From assembly GCA_016867005.1 (NCBI GenBank), contig VGKM01000001.1, positions 1 through 46,276 of the forward strand: a DNA stretch of 46,276 nt, read 5' to 3'. Shown piece by piece: positions 1-7,479 of the stretch; the stretch's first letter is position 1; every line of letters starts with the position of its first letter. A program made the position numbers and the translations under genes. This stretch comes from Candidatus Omnitrophota bacterium. Lineage in GTDB: Bacteria; Omnitrophota; Gorgyraeia; Gygaellales; Profunditerraquicolaceae. Under the pieces are notes generated by a model. It was not told the DNA's origin. It searched no databases and was given only the letters and a program-made list of their open reading frames with translations.

Positions 1-723
1 GATTTTTGCAGACATCGCATCTTTGCTCAGGTCTTTGTAGAGCCTGCCGTTAAACACCAGGGACATGTCTTGTCTTTCTTCGGAAACAACGATGATCAGG
101 GCATCGGTTTCTTCGCTTAAGCCCAGAGCAGCCCTGTGCCTTGTGCCGAAAATACGGCTGATTTCCTGGCTTTCTGACAGCGGGAAAAGGCAGCCGGCGG
201 CGATCAGCCTGCCGTGCTGAATGATCAGCCCTCCGTCATGCAGTATGCTTTTTGGCGCAAAAATTGTCTGTATCAGGTCAGAGTTTATCTTGGCGTCAAT
301 TTGGACACCGCTTTCAATATACGAAGATAAAGGGTCGTTGTTTTCAATGACGATTAACGCCCCTATTTTCTGTTTGCTGAGCGATTCCGCCGCGTCCGTT
401 ATTTCATTTAATATATATTCGACTTCCTCTTCTTTGAGGTTCGGGATAAACAGGTGTTTCTGGCCTAATCGCGCCAGGCCCTGCCTGATTTCCGGGCTGA
501 AAATCACAAGTAATGCTATGACCGAAATTGCAAATAGCTTTGTGAACAGCCAGTCCAGGACCTGAAAGTTCAATTTTTGGAACAGGAGAAACGCGATGAT
601 GATTATGATGATGCCGCGTAAGGCTTGTATTGCCCGTGTGCCTACAAAAAAAAGCATGATATAGTAAAGCACAAACCATAAGATCAGTATTTCAAAAACC
701 GGCTTCCAGTATGCGGTCAACAT
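1..723 (-). CDS. cdaA: Diadenylate cyclase CdaA, 3' end cut by the window edge
   Basis: Makes cyclic di-AMP from two ATP at the inner membrane. The first 241 codons are present; family members are about 260-275 residues, so only a short C-terminal tail is missing. The N-terminal third is very hydrophobic (about three membrane segments, residues 1-70), followed by a DAC domain. The RHR motif is intact at residues 195-197 (GTRHRAALG). The other signature, DGA, reads Asp163-Gly164-Gly165, an Ala to Gly change. The ATG overlaps the end of folP by 7 bp, implying translational coupling. Pairing with folP and ftsH fits the common linkage of cdaA to essential housekeeping genes. Identity is secure; the effect of the DGG variant is unknown. 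Confidence 0.93.
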   Translation of the reverse strand, partial: MLTAYWKPVFEILILWFVLYYIMLFFVGTRAIQALRGIIIIIIAFLLFQKLNFQVLDWLFTKLFAISVIALLVIFSPEIRQGLARLGQKHLFIPNLKEEEVEYILNEITDAAESLSKQKIGALIVIENNDPLSSYIESGVQIDAKINSDLIQTIFAPKSILHDGGLIIQHGRLIAAGCLFPLSESQEISRIFGTRHRAALGLSEETDALIIVVSEERQDMSLVFNGRLYKDLSKDAMSAKI

Positions 724-1931
724 ATGGCGTTCACTCTTTCTGTAATTTTTAAGGCCTGCTTCACTTCTGCTACATCATGTACGCGCAAAATATTGGCCCC
801 GTTTTCGGCTGCAATAATACAAGTGGCGATAGTGCCAAAGATCCTCTCCGAAGGAATTCTCTGCAGGATATTGCCGATAAACGATTTGCGCGAAGTACCT
901 ACCAATATAGGCAGGCCAAGCACTTTAAATTCCTTCAAGCGCCTGATTATCTCTAAATTGTTTTCAGTTGTCTTTCCAAAACCTATGCCCGGGTCGATTA
1001 TTATCTTACTTTTAAGTATGCCGTAAGATAGCGCCTGGTTAACCGATCTATCCAGAAAATCAATGATTTCCTCAATCAATGAAACGTAGCGGGGGTTTTT
1101 CTGCATAGTCCTGGGATTACCCTTCATGTGCATAATAACGACACCGGCTTTATATCGCGCAATTACTTTCAGCATATCGGTGTTTTTTAATCCGGTAATA
1201 TCGTTTATTATGCTTGCCCCGTTATCAAGGGCGATTTTTGCAACTTGTGGTTTAGATGTGTCAATTGATAATGGCGCTTTGATTTTTTTAGCCAGCAGTT
1301 TAACCGCGGGGACGACTCTTTTAATTTCCTCTTTTAAGGATACCGGCTTTGCTTGCGGCCTGGTTGACTCTCCTCCCATATCAATAATATCTGCCCCGTC
1401 AGAAATCATTTTCTGGGCGTGATCAACAATAGCTTCCAACGGCATATGGCTTATGGCCTGCGGCTGGTAGAGCCCGTCTCCGCTGAAAGAATCCGGGGTG
1501 AGATTTATAATTCCCATGATACGGGGCATCCCAGAATTTATTTTTAATCTATGCCGGCTCAGCCCCAGGTTAAATGAATCTTTCTGATAATTGGACAGAG
1601 AATTTGCTAGATCAAGCGAAATTTTATTTAATCCAAAGGGCTGATAGGATAGTTTTTGGCTTAACCTGTTGAATTGAGACATGTTTCCCATTAAAAGGCA
1701 TCCGGTTGTCTTAGCCCTGCCCGTTAATGCATCTCTTGCTATAGCGGCATCAGCCCCGATTGATAATGTTTCCTGCTTCAGTATATTTGCCGCAATGTTT
1801 GACAACGAGTCAATCCTTATCAGAAATGTCAGCGCTTTAGGCGACATGATCTTTATGCCATAAGGGTCTACCTTGATATCCTGCATTACTTTTGAGATTT
1901 CGTTTCTGTTATTAAGTTGTAGGATGCGCAT
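717..1931 (-). CDS. folP: Dihydropteroate synthase, long form
   Basis: Condenses p-aminobenzoate with dihydropterin pyrophosphate in folate synthesis, which also supplies the tetrahydrofolate carrier of the Wood-Ljungdahl pathway. The TIM-barrel domain covers about residues 136-404, with the MGIINLTPDSFS signature at 139-150, a DMGGESTRP pterin-binding motif, and a C-terminal LRVHDV. At 404 residues it is longer than the usual 270-290: residues 1-135 form an additional domain seen in some long-form DHPS proteins, of unclear function. The ATG overlaps the 3' end of ftsH by 20 bp and the stop overlaps the cdaA start, so it is the middle gene of a three-gene operon. Confidence 0.93.
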   Translation of the reverse strand: MRILQLNNRNEISKVMQDIKVDPYGIKIMSPKALTFLIRIDSLSNIAANILKQETLSIGADAAIARDALTGRAKTTGCLLMGNMSQFNRLSQKLSYQPFGLNKISLDLANSLSNYQKDSFNLGLSRHRLKINSGMPRIMGIINLTPDSFSGDGLYQPQAISHMPLEAIVDHAQKMISDGADIIDMGGESTRPQAKPVSLKEEIKRVVPAVKLLAKKIKAPLSIDTSKPQVAKIALDNGASIINDITGLKNTDMLKVIARYKAGVVIMHMKGNPRTMQKNPRYVSLIEEIIDFLDRSVNQALSYGILKSKIIIDPGIGFGKTTENNLEIIRRLKEFKVLGLPILVGTSRKSFIGNILQRIPSERIFGTIATCIIAAENGANILRVHDVAEVKQALKITERVNAIC

Positions 1932-3774
1932 TTATATCCAGCAAACGCCTGATCTCTTCGCCGCTTAGGACTTCTTTTTCAAGCAATGTATCGGCAAGCA
2001 GCCTTAATTTTGCCTGGTTAGTTTTGATCAATTCCATTGCGCGGGAATAACAGGAATCAATGATACTTTTTACTTCTTCGTCGATTATCCTGGCTGTTTC
2101 TTCGCTGTAGTTTTTTTCTTCCACAATGTCCCTGCCTAAAAATATCGGGCCGTGGCTTTTTCCGAGTGTAATATTCCCCAGGCGCTGGCTCATGCCGAAA
2201 TCGCACACCATCTGCCTTGCCATTAGAGTGGCTGTTTCAAGGTCGCGCCCGGCGCCGGTAGTAATATCTCCGAAATTTGATTCTTCCGATGCCCTTCCTC
2301 CTAAAGCGACGGTAATATCCCCGAGGATTTCCTGTTTCGAACGGTAATTTCTGTCTTCGGTGGGCGGAGTCAAAGTATAGCCGCCGGCCATTCCCCTGGG
2401 TATAATGGAAACTTTTGTAACGGGGTCAACCTCAGGCATTAATAATGACAATATGGCATGCCCGCTCTCATGAATTGCCGTGAGTTCTTTTTCACGCTTT
2501 GACATCACTTTGCTCTTTTTTTCAGGGCCCATCATGACCCGTTCTATGGATGATTCAAGGTCGGACTGTTCAACCGCTTCTTTATTTTTTCTTGCGGCTA
2601 AAAGGGCTGCTTCGTTGCATAAATTCGCCAGGTCCGCACCCGAAAATAACGAAGTGTGCTGGGCGATAATCTTCAGGTCTACGCTTGCAGCAAGTTTTAT
2701 TTTTCTGGTGTGTACTTTTAAAATTGCTTCCCGCCCGGTAATATCAGGCAGGTTTACCACGATCACCCTGTCGAACCTCCCCGGCCTTAACAAAGCAGGG
2801 TCAAGCGTATCGGGACGGTTAGTGGCGGCAATTAATATGAGCCCCTGTTCGGAGGCAAAACCGTCCATTTCCACCAACAACTGATTGAGGGTCTGTTCCC
2901 TTTCGTCGTGGCCGCCGCCGATTCCCGAAAAACGCAGGCGTCCGACAGCGTCAATTTCATCAATGAAAATTATGGCGCCTCTTGAGGAAGTTTTTGCCGC
3001 CTTTCTTCCCTGTTCAAAGAGGTCTCGTACGCGCGAAGCGCCTACGCCAACAAACATTTCCACAAAATCAGAGCCGGATATGCTGAAAAACGGGGCGCCT
3101 GCCTCTCCTGCGACTGCCTTGGCTATCAGGGTTTTTCCGCACCCCGGAGGGCCGACTAATAAAACGCCTTTAGGGATTTTTCCGCCTAATTTTTGAAATT
3201 TTTTCGGGTCTTTCAGGAACTCAATTACTTCCTGTAATTCTTCGCGCGCCTCATCAACTCCGGCGACATCGTTAAAGGTGATTTTTTCTTTGCCTGATTC
3301 TTCGTGGATCTTAGGGCGGATCTTACCGAAGCTCATGACCCGGTTTCCCAGCTGTTCGCCTCGCGCTGCCATAAACCACCAGAATAAGATCAGTAAAAGT
3401 ATGGGGCCTAGATTAAAAAGGAGCGCAGCCAGAAAAGTCCTCGCCGGTTTTACTTCAAAGGGGATCTCTTTCTCCTTTATTAATTTTAAGAGGTCCTGGT
3501 CATTATCCGGTATCAACAGGCGGAATTTAGAATTATCCTGAAACTCGCCAGAAAGCTCATTTTCTACTTTAACAAGGGATTTGATCTTTGCGGGGTCGTC
3601 TTTTAGTGTCTTGTAAAATTCGCTGTAGACCATCTCTTTCGGTACCCCGGTGACTGTAACATTCAATGAACTGAATAACAGGTAAAAGGCGAAAATTACC
3701 AGAAGCCACCCCCATGGGAAGCGGCTGAAATTGCGGTTTTTTTTCTGTTTGGGCTGTTTATTATGGTTTGCCAT
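1912..3774 (-). CDS. ftsH: ATP-dependent zinc metalloprotease FtsH
   Basis: Membrane-anchored AAA+ protease that degrades misfolded membrane proteins and regulators. Its 620 residues show a first membrane segment near 22-42, a small periplasmic domain, a second segment near 112-137, Walker A GPPGCGKT at 208-215, Walker B with Asp272-Glu273, and the zinc site HESGH at 435-439 with a likely third ligand Asp511. The zinc motif is usually HEAGH; Ser replaces Ala here but both His and the Glu are kept. A GGAG ribosome site precedes the ATG, and a near-consensus promoter lies at 3807-3835. It is the first gene of the ftsH-folP-cdaA unit. Confidence 0.97.
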   Translation of the reverse strand: MANHNKQPKQKKNRNFSRFPWGWLLVIFAFYLLFSSLNVTVTGVPKEMVYSEFYKTLKDDPAKIKSLVKVENELSGEFQDNSKFRLLIPDNDQDLLKLIKEKEIPFEVKPARTFLAALLFNLGPILLLILFWWFMAARGEQLGNRVMSFGKIRPKIHEESGKEKITFNDVAGVDEAREELQEVIEFLKDPKKFQKLGGKIPKGVLLVGPPGCGKTLIAKAVAGEAGAPFFSISGSDFVEMFVGVGASRVRDLFEQGRKAAKTSSRGAIIFIDEIDAVGRLRFSGIGGGHDEREQTLNQLLVEMDGFASEQGLILIAATNRPDTLDPALLRPGRFDRVIVVNLPDITGREAILKVHTRKIKLAASVDLKIIAQHTSLFSGADLANLCNEAALLAARKNKEAVEQSDLESSIERVMMGPEKKSKVMSKREKELTAIHESGHAILSLLMPEVDPVTKVSIIPRGMAGGYTLTPPTEDRNYRSKQEILGDITVALGGRASEESNFGDITTGAGRDLETATLMARQMVCDFGMSQRLGNITLGKSHGPIFLGRDIVEEKNYSEETARIIDEEVKSIIDSCYSRAMELIKTNQAKLRLLADTLLEKEVLSGEEIRRLLDINAHPTT

Positions 3775-3806
3775 TTTTCTTCTCCACGAAATAAGTTTGA
3801 AATTTT

Positions 3807-3835
3807 ATTATATACTTAACTCCATATAAAATCAA
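3807..3835 (-). promoter_or_regulatory. Sigma70-type promoter for ftsH-folP-cdaA
   Basis: Read on the minus strand: TTGATT at 3835-3830, a 17-bp spacer, and a perfect TATAAT at 3812-3807. The predicted start near 3800 leaves about 25 nt of leader containing the ribosome site of ftsH. It lies in the only sizeable gap between ftsH and tilS. Confidence 0.7.
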
Positions 3836-3850
3836 GTATTTATTGAAATC

Positions 3851-4819
3851 TTACCTTCGGCGGAATTTCAGGAAATTGCCTGATTTTAATGCGGAGATCC
3901 TCTTTGGCAGGTCAACAACAGAATTGCTGGGCCGGTTCTGGATCAGGTCTTCTAATTCTTTGATATGTTGCAGGTTTAACCTGCGCGTGTTGCCGCTTAA
4001 TCGGGAAAGCACTGTTCTTAAAACCAGCCTTTGAATAGCAGGATGGAGTTTAGCCAGTTTCTTTAAATCAATGCTATTGTTAAAGCTCCGCGCAGCTTTT
4101 CGGGCCTGGCAATATAAATAATCATAATCCATAGAGGCAGTATCCGCCAGGTTATTCAGTATTTCTAACATATTAACATTGTATTCTTTCATTAATAAAG
4201 GCAATAATTTGTTCCTGATCTTATTCCTGAAGAACATTTCTTCTTTGTTTGTGGGATCTATCCTGGCGCTAATGTTTTTATTTCTGAGATATAATTCAAT
4301 TTCCTTACGGCTGATTTCTAAAAGGGGCCTTATAAATACACACCCGCAAATTTTCCTTTTGGCCCAGATCCCTGACAGCCCATAAAGCCCGGTCCCGCGT
4401 ATTAAGCGCATCAAAACTGTTTCTGCCTGGTCATTAAAGTTGTGCCCCAGGGCGATCTTATCGGCTTTTAGCTTACGGGATAATTTGCAGAGAAAATCGA
4501 TTCTGGCGTTTCTGGCAGCTTCTTCCAGGGATCCTTTATTGGCAGATAGCGACGGATGAGCTTTGCAAATGATCGCCGGAAGTTTTAATTTTTCGGCTAT
4601 TGATTTTACGAACAGGGCGTCGCTGGAAGAATCTTTTCTCAGGCCGTGGTCAAGGTGGGCAATATAGATTTTCAGGGAATATTCATTTTTAAGGCAGCAA
4701 AGCGCGTAGAGTAACGCCAATGAATCAGGCCCTCCGGAAACTCCGGCTAAGACGGCATCATTTTTCTGAATGAGGCCGTATTTTTTTACGGTAAATTTGA
4801 ATTTTTGGATAAAAGGCAT
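3851..4819 (-). CDS. tilS: tRNA(Ile)-lysidine synthetase
   Basis: Converts C34 of tRNA-Ile with anticodon CAU to lysidine so that it reads AUA and is charged with isoleucine. The N-type ATP pyrophosphatase loop SGGPDS is at residues 28-33 of the start chosen here, followed by the HLDHGLR and GHNFNDQAETVLMRLIRGTG regions of the family. At 322 residues it has the catalytic core and linker but not the extra C-terminal domains of enterobacterial TilS. A TTG at 4855 would add 12 residues but would overlap the upstream gene, so I prefer the ATG at 4819, although neither has a strong ribosome site. A probable substrate tRNA lies at 43798-43869. Confidence 0.92.
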   Translation of the reverse strand: MPFIQKFKFTVKKYGLIQKNDAVLAGVSGGPDSLALLYALCCLKNEYSLKIYIAHLDHGLRKDSSSDALFVKSIAEKLKLPAIICKAHPSLSANKGSLEEAARNARIDFLCKLSRKLKADKIALGHNFNDQAETVLMRLIRGTGLYGLSGIWAKRKICGCVFIRPLLEISRKEIELYLRNKNISARIDPTNKEEMFFRNKIRNKLLPLLMKEYNVNMLEILNNLADTASMDYDYLYCQARKAARSFNNSIDLKKLAKLHPAIQRLVLRTVLSRLSGNTRRLNLQHIKELEDLIQNRPSNSVVDLPKRISALKSGNFLKFRRR

Positions 4820-4823
4820 GAAT

Positions 4824-5015
4824 TTATTTCGACTTTTTTTTCTTAAGCAGGGCAATAAGGCCGGAAAATATCAAGATTATGCAGACAGCTAAAGCAGCAA
4901 TTGATTTTGGCCCGGTTATATCATTTACGGGTTTACGCATGATAATGTCAAAAGTAGAAATAAAGATTATCCCGAGAACGCCTATTGCAATTAATAATGG
5001 CCCATTCTTTTTCAT
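4824..5015 (-). CDS. Small two-helix membrane protein, function unknown
   Basis: A 63-residue protein with two hydrophobic segments (about 6-24 and 38-56) separated by a short polar loop, ending in a run of lysines; this suggests a membrane hairpin with a cytoplasmic basic tail. I do not recognise the family. The ATG at 5015 is chosen because a GGAGG ribosome site sits 5 nt before it; an ATG at 5027 would place that site inside the gene. It lies 4 bp upstream of tilS and 15 bp downstream of the next secreted-protein gene, so it is probably co-transcribed with both. Confidence 0.6.
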   Translation of the reverse strand: MKKNGPLLIAIGVLGIIFISTFDIIMRKPVNDITGPKSIAALAVCIILIFSGLIALLKKKKSK

Positions 5016-5030
5016 TTTTCCTCCCATTGG

Positions 5031-5525
5031 TTAATAGAGAATATTGCGGGATATGTTGATTTCAACTGTATTTGAAACAGCCGTTTCCGTAAAAATATCA
5101 TCGTCCGGAGAAAGTTTGGTTTTAAGGTCTACGTTAGGCGATGTATATTCAAGGGTCAGTTGATAACTACCGGCCTCCCAGCCGGCAGTGGAGAAACTGA
5201 TTGTTTTCTTTGCTTCTTCCCTCTGCCTGATGTAAATTCTTTTTACCTCCGGGAACAAAGACGGCGAAGTGGATATGGTGACCGGCATAGGTTTGTTTTC
5301 TTCGGCTCTGCCGGTTTTTGTGACTGAAGGTATGCCCATACTCCAGAATAAAATCAAATTCTTGTCAGTTTTATTCTTGAGTGTTGCTTCCAGGGATATC
5401 CTGTCTCCCTTTTTGTATTCAGCTTTTTCAGTCCTTATGACGACCTCAAGGCCCGGGCTATTGCTTAGGGCAAGTTGCGCACCCAGGATAAATAAGCATA
5501 TTCCTAAAATAATTATTTTTAACAT
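5031..5525 (-). CDS. Secreted beta-sandwich-like protein, function unknown
   Basis: A 164-residue protein with an N-terminal signal peptide (hydrophobic residues 3-20, likely cleavage after about 21). The mature part reads like a single immunoglobulin-like or BsuPI-like beta sandwich: the stretch LEVVIRTEKAEYKKGDRISL followed by ATLKNKTDKNLIL is typical of such periplasmic domains, which bind or stabilise partners but have no catalytic signature. The gene lies 12 bp after a lipoprotein gene and 15 bp before a small membrane protein gene, suggesting a three-gene envelope unit. No function can be assigned; the fold is inferred from residue pattern only. Confidence 0.6.
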   Translation of the reverse strand: MLKIIILGICLFILGAQLALSNSPGLEVVIRTEKAEYKKGDRISLEATLKNKTDKNLILFWSMGIPSVTKTGRAEENKPMPVTISTSPSLFPEVKRIYIRQREEAKKTISFSTAGWEAGSYQLTLEYTSPNVDLKTKLSPDDDIFTETAVSNTVEINISRNILY

Positions 5526-5537
5526 ATTTTTATACTT

Positions 5538-5918
5538 CTACTTTGTTCTTCCGGAAACTTCTTTCAGGGATTTTATAAAAGCCGGGTCAAATTTAAGCCC
5601 GAATCCTTCAGCTTTTTTAACATCCGACCAGCATTTATCATAATCTTTTTTAAAGAAATAAGCAATGGCGCGGTTATAGTATGCCCCGCCGTAATTCGGT
5701 TTATTCTTGATCGCCTCGCTGAATATGGATATGACCTTATCGACTTCTTTCTCGTCAATGTTGATCTGTTTATTTATATATGATTTTTCGGGTTTCTTGG
5801 CAAAGTTCATTGTTTGTTGCACGGGTTTAGTGCTTACCGGCTTTTTTGATTTTACTGTTTTCCCAGTTGCTGAGCATCCGAGCAGGCCAATGCATAGAAA
5901 AATCAAAAATTTCTTCAT
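5538..5918 (-). CDS. TPR-containing lipoprotein
   Basis: 126 residues. The N-terminus MKKFLIFLCIGLLGCSATGK is a lipoprotein signal with lipobox LLGC, predicting acylation of Cys15. After a Lys/Pro/Thr-rich linker (17-50), residues about 57-110 form one or two tetratricopeptide-like helical pairs (core NYGGAYYNRAIAYFFKKDYDKCWSDVKKA). A strong ribosome site (GGAGG, 6 nt from the ATG) supports the start. Such small TPR lipoproteins usually act as envelope scaffolds; the specific role is unknown. It is the first gene of the small envelope cluster, directly after the tRNA at 6005-6078. Confidence 0.75.
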   Translation of the reverse strand: MKKFLIFLCIGLLGCSATGKTVKSKKPVSTKPVQQTMNFAKKPEKSYINKQINIDEKEVDKVISIFSEAIKNKPNYGGAYYNRAIAYFFKKDYDKCWSDVKKAEGFGLKFDPAFIKSLKEVSGRTK

Positions 5919-5952
5919 TTTGCCCTCCTCTTGTTAAGTTATATATAAAAAG

Positions 5953-6017
5953 TTAGTGGCGGCGACTGGTCCTCTATCCAGAGGACTGCGTCGCGTAAGT
6001 TTAGTGGCGGCGACTGG
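5953..6017. repeat. Direct repeat of the tRNA 3' end, 48 bp apart
   Basis: The 17-mer TTAGTGGCGGCGACTGG (plus strand) occurs at 5953-5969 and again at 6001-6017. The second copy covers the last 13 nt of the tRNA at 6005-6078 plus 4 nt beyond it. Between the copies lies a perfect 7-bp hairpin. The pattern resembles tRNA-linked repeats such as those downstream of E. coli tyrT, or a collapsed pair of att sites left by an excised element. Confidence 0.75.
5969..5986 (-). terminator. Hairpin downstream of the tRNA, possible terminator
   Basis: Perfect inverted repeat GTCCTCT (5969-5975) and AGAGGAC (5980-5986) with a 4-nt loop. On the minus strand it follows the tRNA, and a TTTTT run appears only about 17 nt further on, so it is not a textbook terminator; it could also be a processing signal. 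Confidence 0.4.
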
Positions 6018-6078
6018 ATTTAAACCAGTGACAAATCGGGTATGAGCCGACTACTCTATCAGGCTGAGTTACGCCGCC
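6005..6078 (-). tRNA. tRNA with CAT anticodon, probably elongator tRNA-Met
   Basis: A 74-nt cloverleaf: acceptor GGCGGCG paired to CGCCGCC, D-stem ACTC/GAGT, anticodon stem GTCGG/CCGAT with loop CTCATAC (anticodon CAT), T-stem ACTGG/CCAGT, discriminator A, no encoded CCA. G1-C72 pairing excludes an initiator tRNA. The acceptor has G4-C69 and G5-C68 rather than the C4-G69 and C5-G68 that E. coli TilS recognises, favouring elongator Met over Ile2. The D-loop is AGCCTGATA and the T-loop TTTAAAT: positions 19 and 56 are A and U rather than G and C. A possible -10 box TAAAAT lies at 6102-6097. Confidence 0.9.
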
Positions 6079-6124
6079 CTTAATTTTCAAACACTAATTT
6101 TATCACAAAACCAACAAAAAGCAA

Positions 6125-7075
6125 TTACTTAAGTATCTGCGATATTTCGTAGATTAAGCCGCCTGAAATCTGAGGAGACGGAAAAAGTAATTTCCTTGCC
6201 GTTGCTTTTACATCTGTTTTGCCGTTGCCTTTTTTCAATTCAAGCTTTATATCCGCATCGCGGATTTTTCCTGTTATTATGCCCGTTTTCTTGTCAGCAT
6301 TTGAAACTTCACCGAGAGTTTTAATTGCGCTTAAGGCGGCATCAAAAACCTTATCGGAGCTTGAGTAAAATTTCATCTCCGTATAATCTTTAGACGTAAA
6401 TATAAAAGCCGCGGCAACAGGCGCAAAAGCAACGCCCGTGAAACTAGCTACCCCGTAAATACCGGCACTTTTAATCGCGGTATGCTTTAGGGACTCAACC
6501 AGGATTAAGCTGATGAGTTGTTCGGCGCTGGTGAGGTTTTTGTACACCCTGTCTTTGATACCCAGGTCATAGCCGTCGATAATTATTTTGTCTTTCGGCT
6601 TCAGTTCTTTGTAAATGACCCAGCCGATATTCAGTTTTAATTCGTCTATCTGCATATCTGTCTGTTTTTTTGCAGTGGGTTCTTTCTTATCCCCATCTTT
6701 TTTCGCGATCTTCAAAGCGTCGACATTCAGAGTGCCATCCAGGTTCTTGATGATCACTGCCTGTTTTAGGTCGATTTCCATTTCTTGAATATGCAATTTG
6801 CCTTTAAAGATAGATGATAATTCGCAGTCTACTTTGATGCGGGGGATATCAAGCAGGACACTATTGGGAAAACCGGCCGGATTGTAGAGTTTAAAGTTCT
6901 TGATGTCAATTTTTTGCTGCATTAGGCCCAGAGACAGGTTTCCGATCTCTGTTTTAGCGCCGGTTAAGTTTGTGACTACGCCTGTAATAACTGACTTGAT
7001 CAGGTTGTCGCGGAACACCGAGAGTAAGAAAATGAAGATTATTACGATTAAAATGATGATAATCGTTTTTTTCAT
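6125..7075 (-). CDS. AsmA-like membrane-anchored protein
   Basis: 316 residues. An N-terminal signal anchor (about 3-20) leads into an AsmA-type region, with the typical opening that lists embedded beta strands (TGAKTEIGNLSLGL, then KIDIKNFKLYNP and a VLLDIPRIKVDCELSSIF-like strand). AsmA-family proteins are thought to bridge the periplasm and affect lipid transport or outer-membrane assembly. The middle (about 175-235) includes an Ala/Gly/Val-rich hydrophobic patch, and the last 75 residues look like a separate small domain resembling DUF3568-type lipoprotein domains (FDAALSAIKTLGEVSNADKK); that comparison is tentative. The gene lies 17 bp after the DgkA-like gene and just before the tRNA. 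Confidence 0.65.
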   Translation of the reverse strand: MKKTIIIILIVIIFIFLLSVFRDNLIKSVITGVVTNLTGAKTEIGNLSLGLMQQKIDIKNFKLYNPAGFPNSVLLDIPRIKVDCELSSIFKGKLHIQEMEIDLKQAVIIKNLDGTLNVDALKIAKKDGDKKEPTAKKQTDMQIDELKLNIGWVIYKELKPKDKIIIDGYDLGIKDRVYKNLTSAEQLISLILVESLKHTAIKSAGIYGVASFTGVAFAPVAAAFIFTSKDYTEMKFYSSSDKVFDAALSAIKTLGEVSNADKKTGIITGKIRDADIKLELKKGNGKTDVKATARKLLFPSPQISGGLIYEISQILK

Positions 7076-7092
7076 CTTTGCTCTCCTTTCTT

Positions 7093-7479
7093 TTATCTGA
7101 ATATTTTTCTGAAAAATAGAATATAGCCGACAGCAACTGCATTTAAGGAAGTGATCAATACGACCGCTGCAGCTATATCTTTGATCAATTTGACGAGAGT
7201 ATGGTATTTTCTTACAGAGATATCGATCAGCAGTTCAATGGCGGTATTAAAAATTTCCGCGATAAAGACCAGCGTGACTGTAATACATAACACTGCCAGC
7301 TCCATCGCGCTTAATTTTAAATAGATCCCGAGCAAAAACGCTGCAAGGCCCGTAAGGAAAATAATGCGCATGTTGCGATGGTACAGAAAAAGGTACATTA
7401 CTCCTATCAGGGCAAGTTTCATGCTTCGTAATAAGCCGCTAAACCTGAAAATATGCCTGAGTACTTTTGTCCGCCTCAT
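7093..7479 (-). CDS. dgkA: Diacylglycerol/undecaprenol kinase (DgkA family)
   Basis: Small integral membrane lipid kinase, 128 residues with three predicted membrane helices. The family signature is visible: EIFNTAIELLID (Glu75, Asn78, Glu82) and KDIAAAVVLI (Lys100-Asp101). Family members phosphorylate diacylglycerol or undecaprenol to recycle lipid carriers; the substrate cannot be told from sequence. The ATG at 7479 overlaps the acsE stop as ATGA, and a GGAGG lies upstream within the end of acsE; an earlier in-frame start at 7512 would overlap acsE by 37 bp and is less likely. It is the last cytoplasmic-membrane gene of the corrinoid-protein operon, without an obvious functional link to it. 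Confidence 0.85.
   Translation of the reverse strand: MRRTKVLRHIFRFSGLLRSMKLALIGVMYLFLYHRNMRIIFLTGLAAFLLGIYLKLSAMELAVLCITVTLVFIAEIFNTAIELLIDISVRKYHTLVKLIKDIAAAVVLITSLNAVAVGYILFFRKIFR

Noticed and set aside
404..679. A 91-residue minus-strand frame
   Set aside because: It is an out-of-frame shadow of cdaA, which reads through with clear motifs.
1912..3774. FtsH zinc motif HESGH read as inactivating
   Set aside because: Both histidines and the catalytic glutamate are present; Ser for Ala in the middle should be tolerated.
4820..4855. Longer tilS N-terminus from a TTG at 4855
   Set aside because: It overlaps the upstream gene and adds no conserved residues; the ATG at 4819 is adjacent to that gene's stop.
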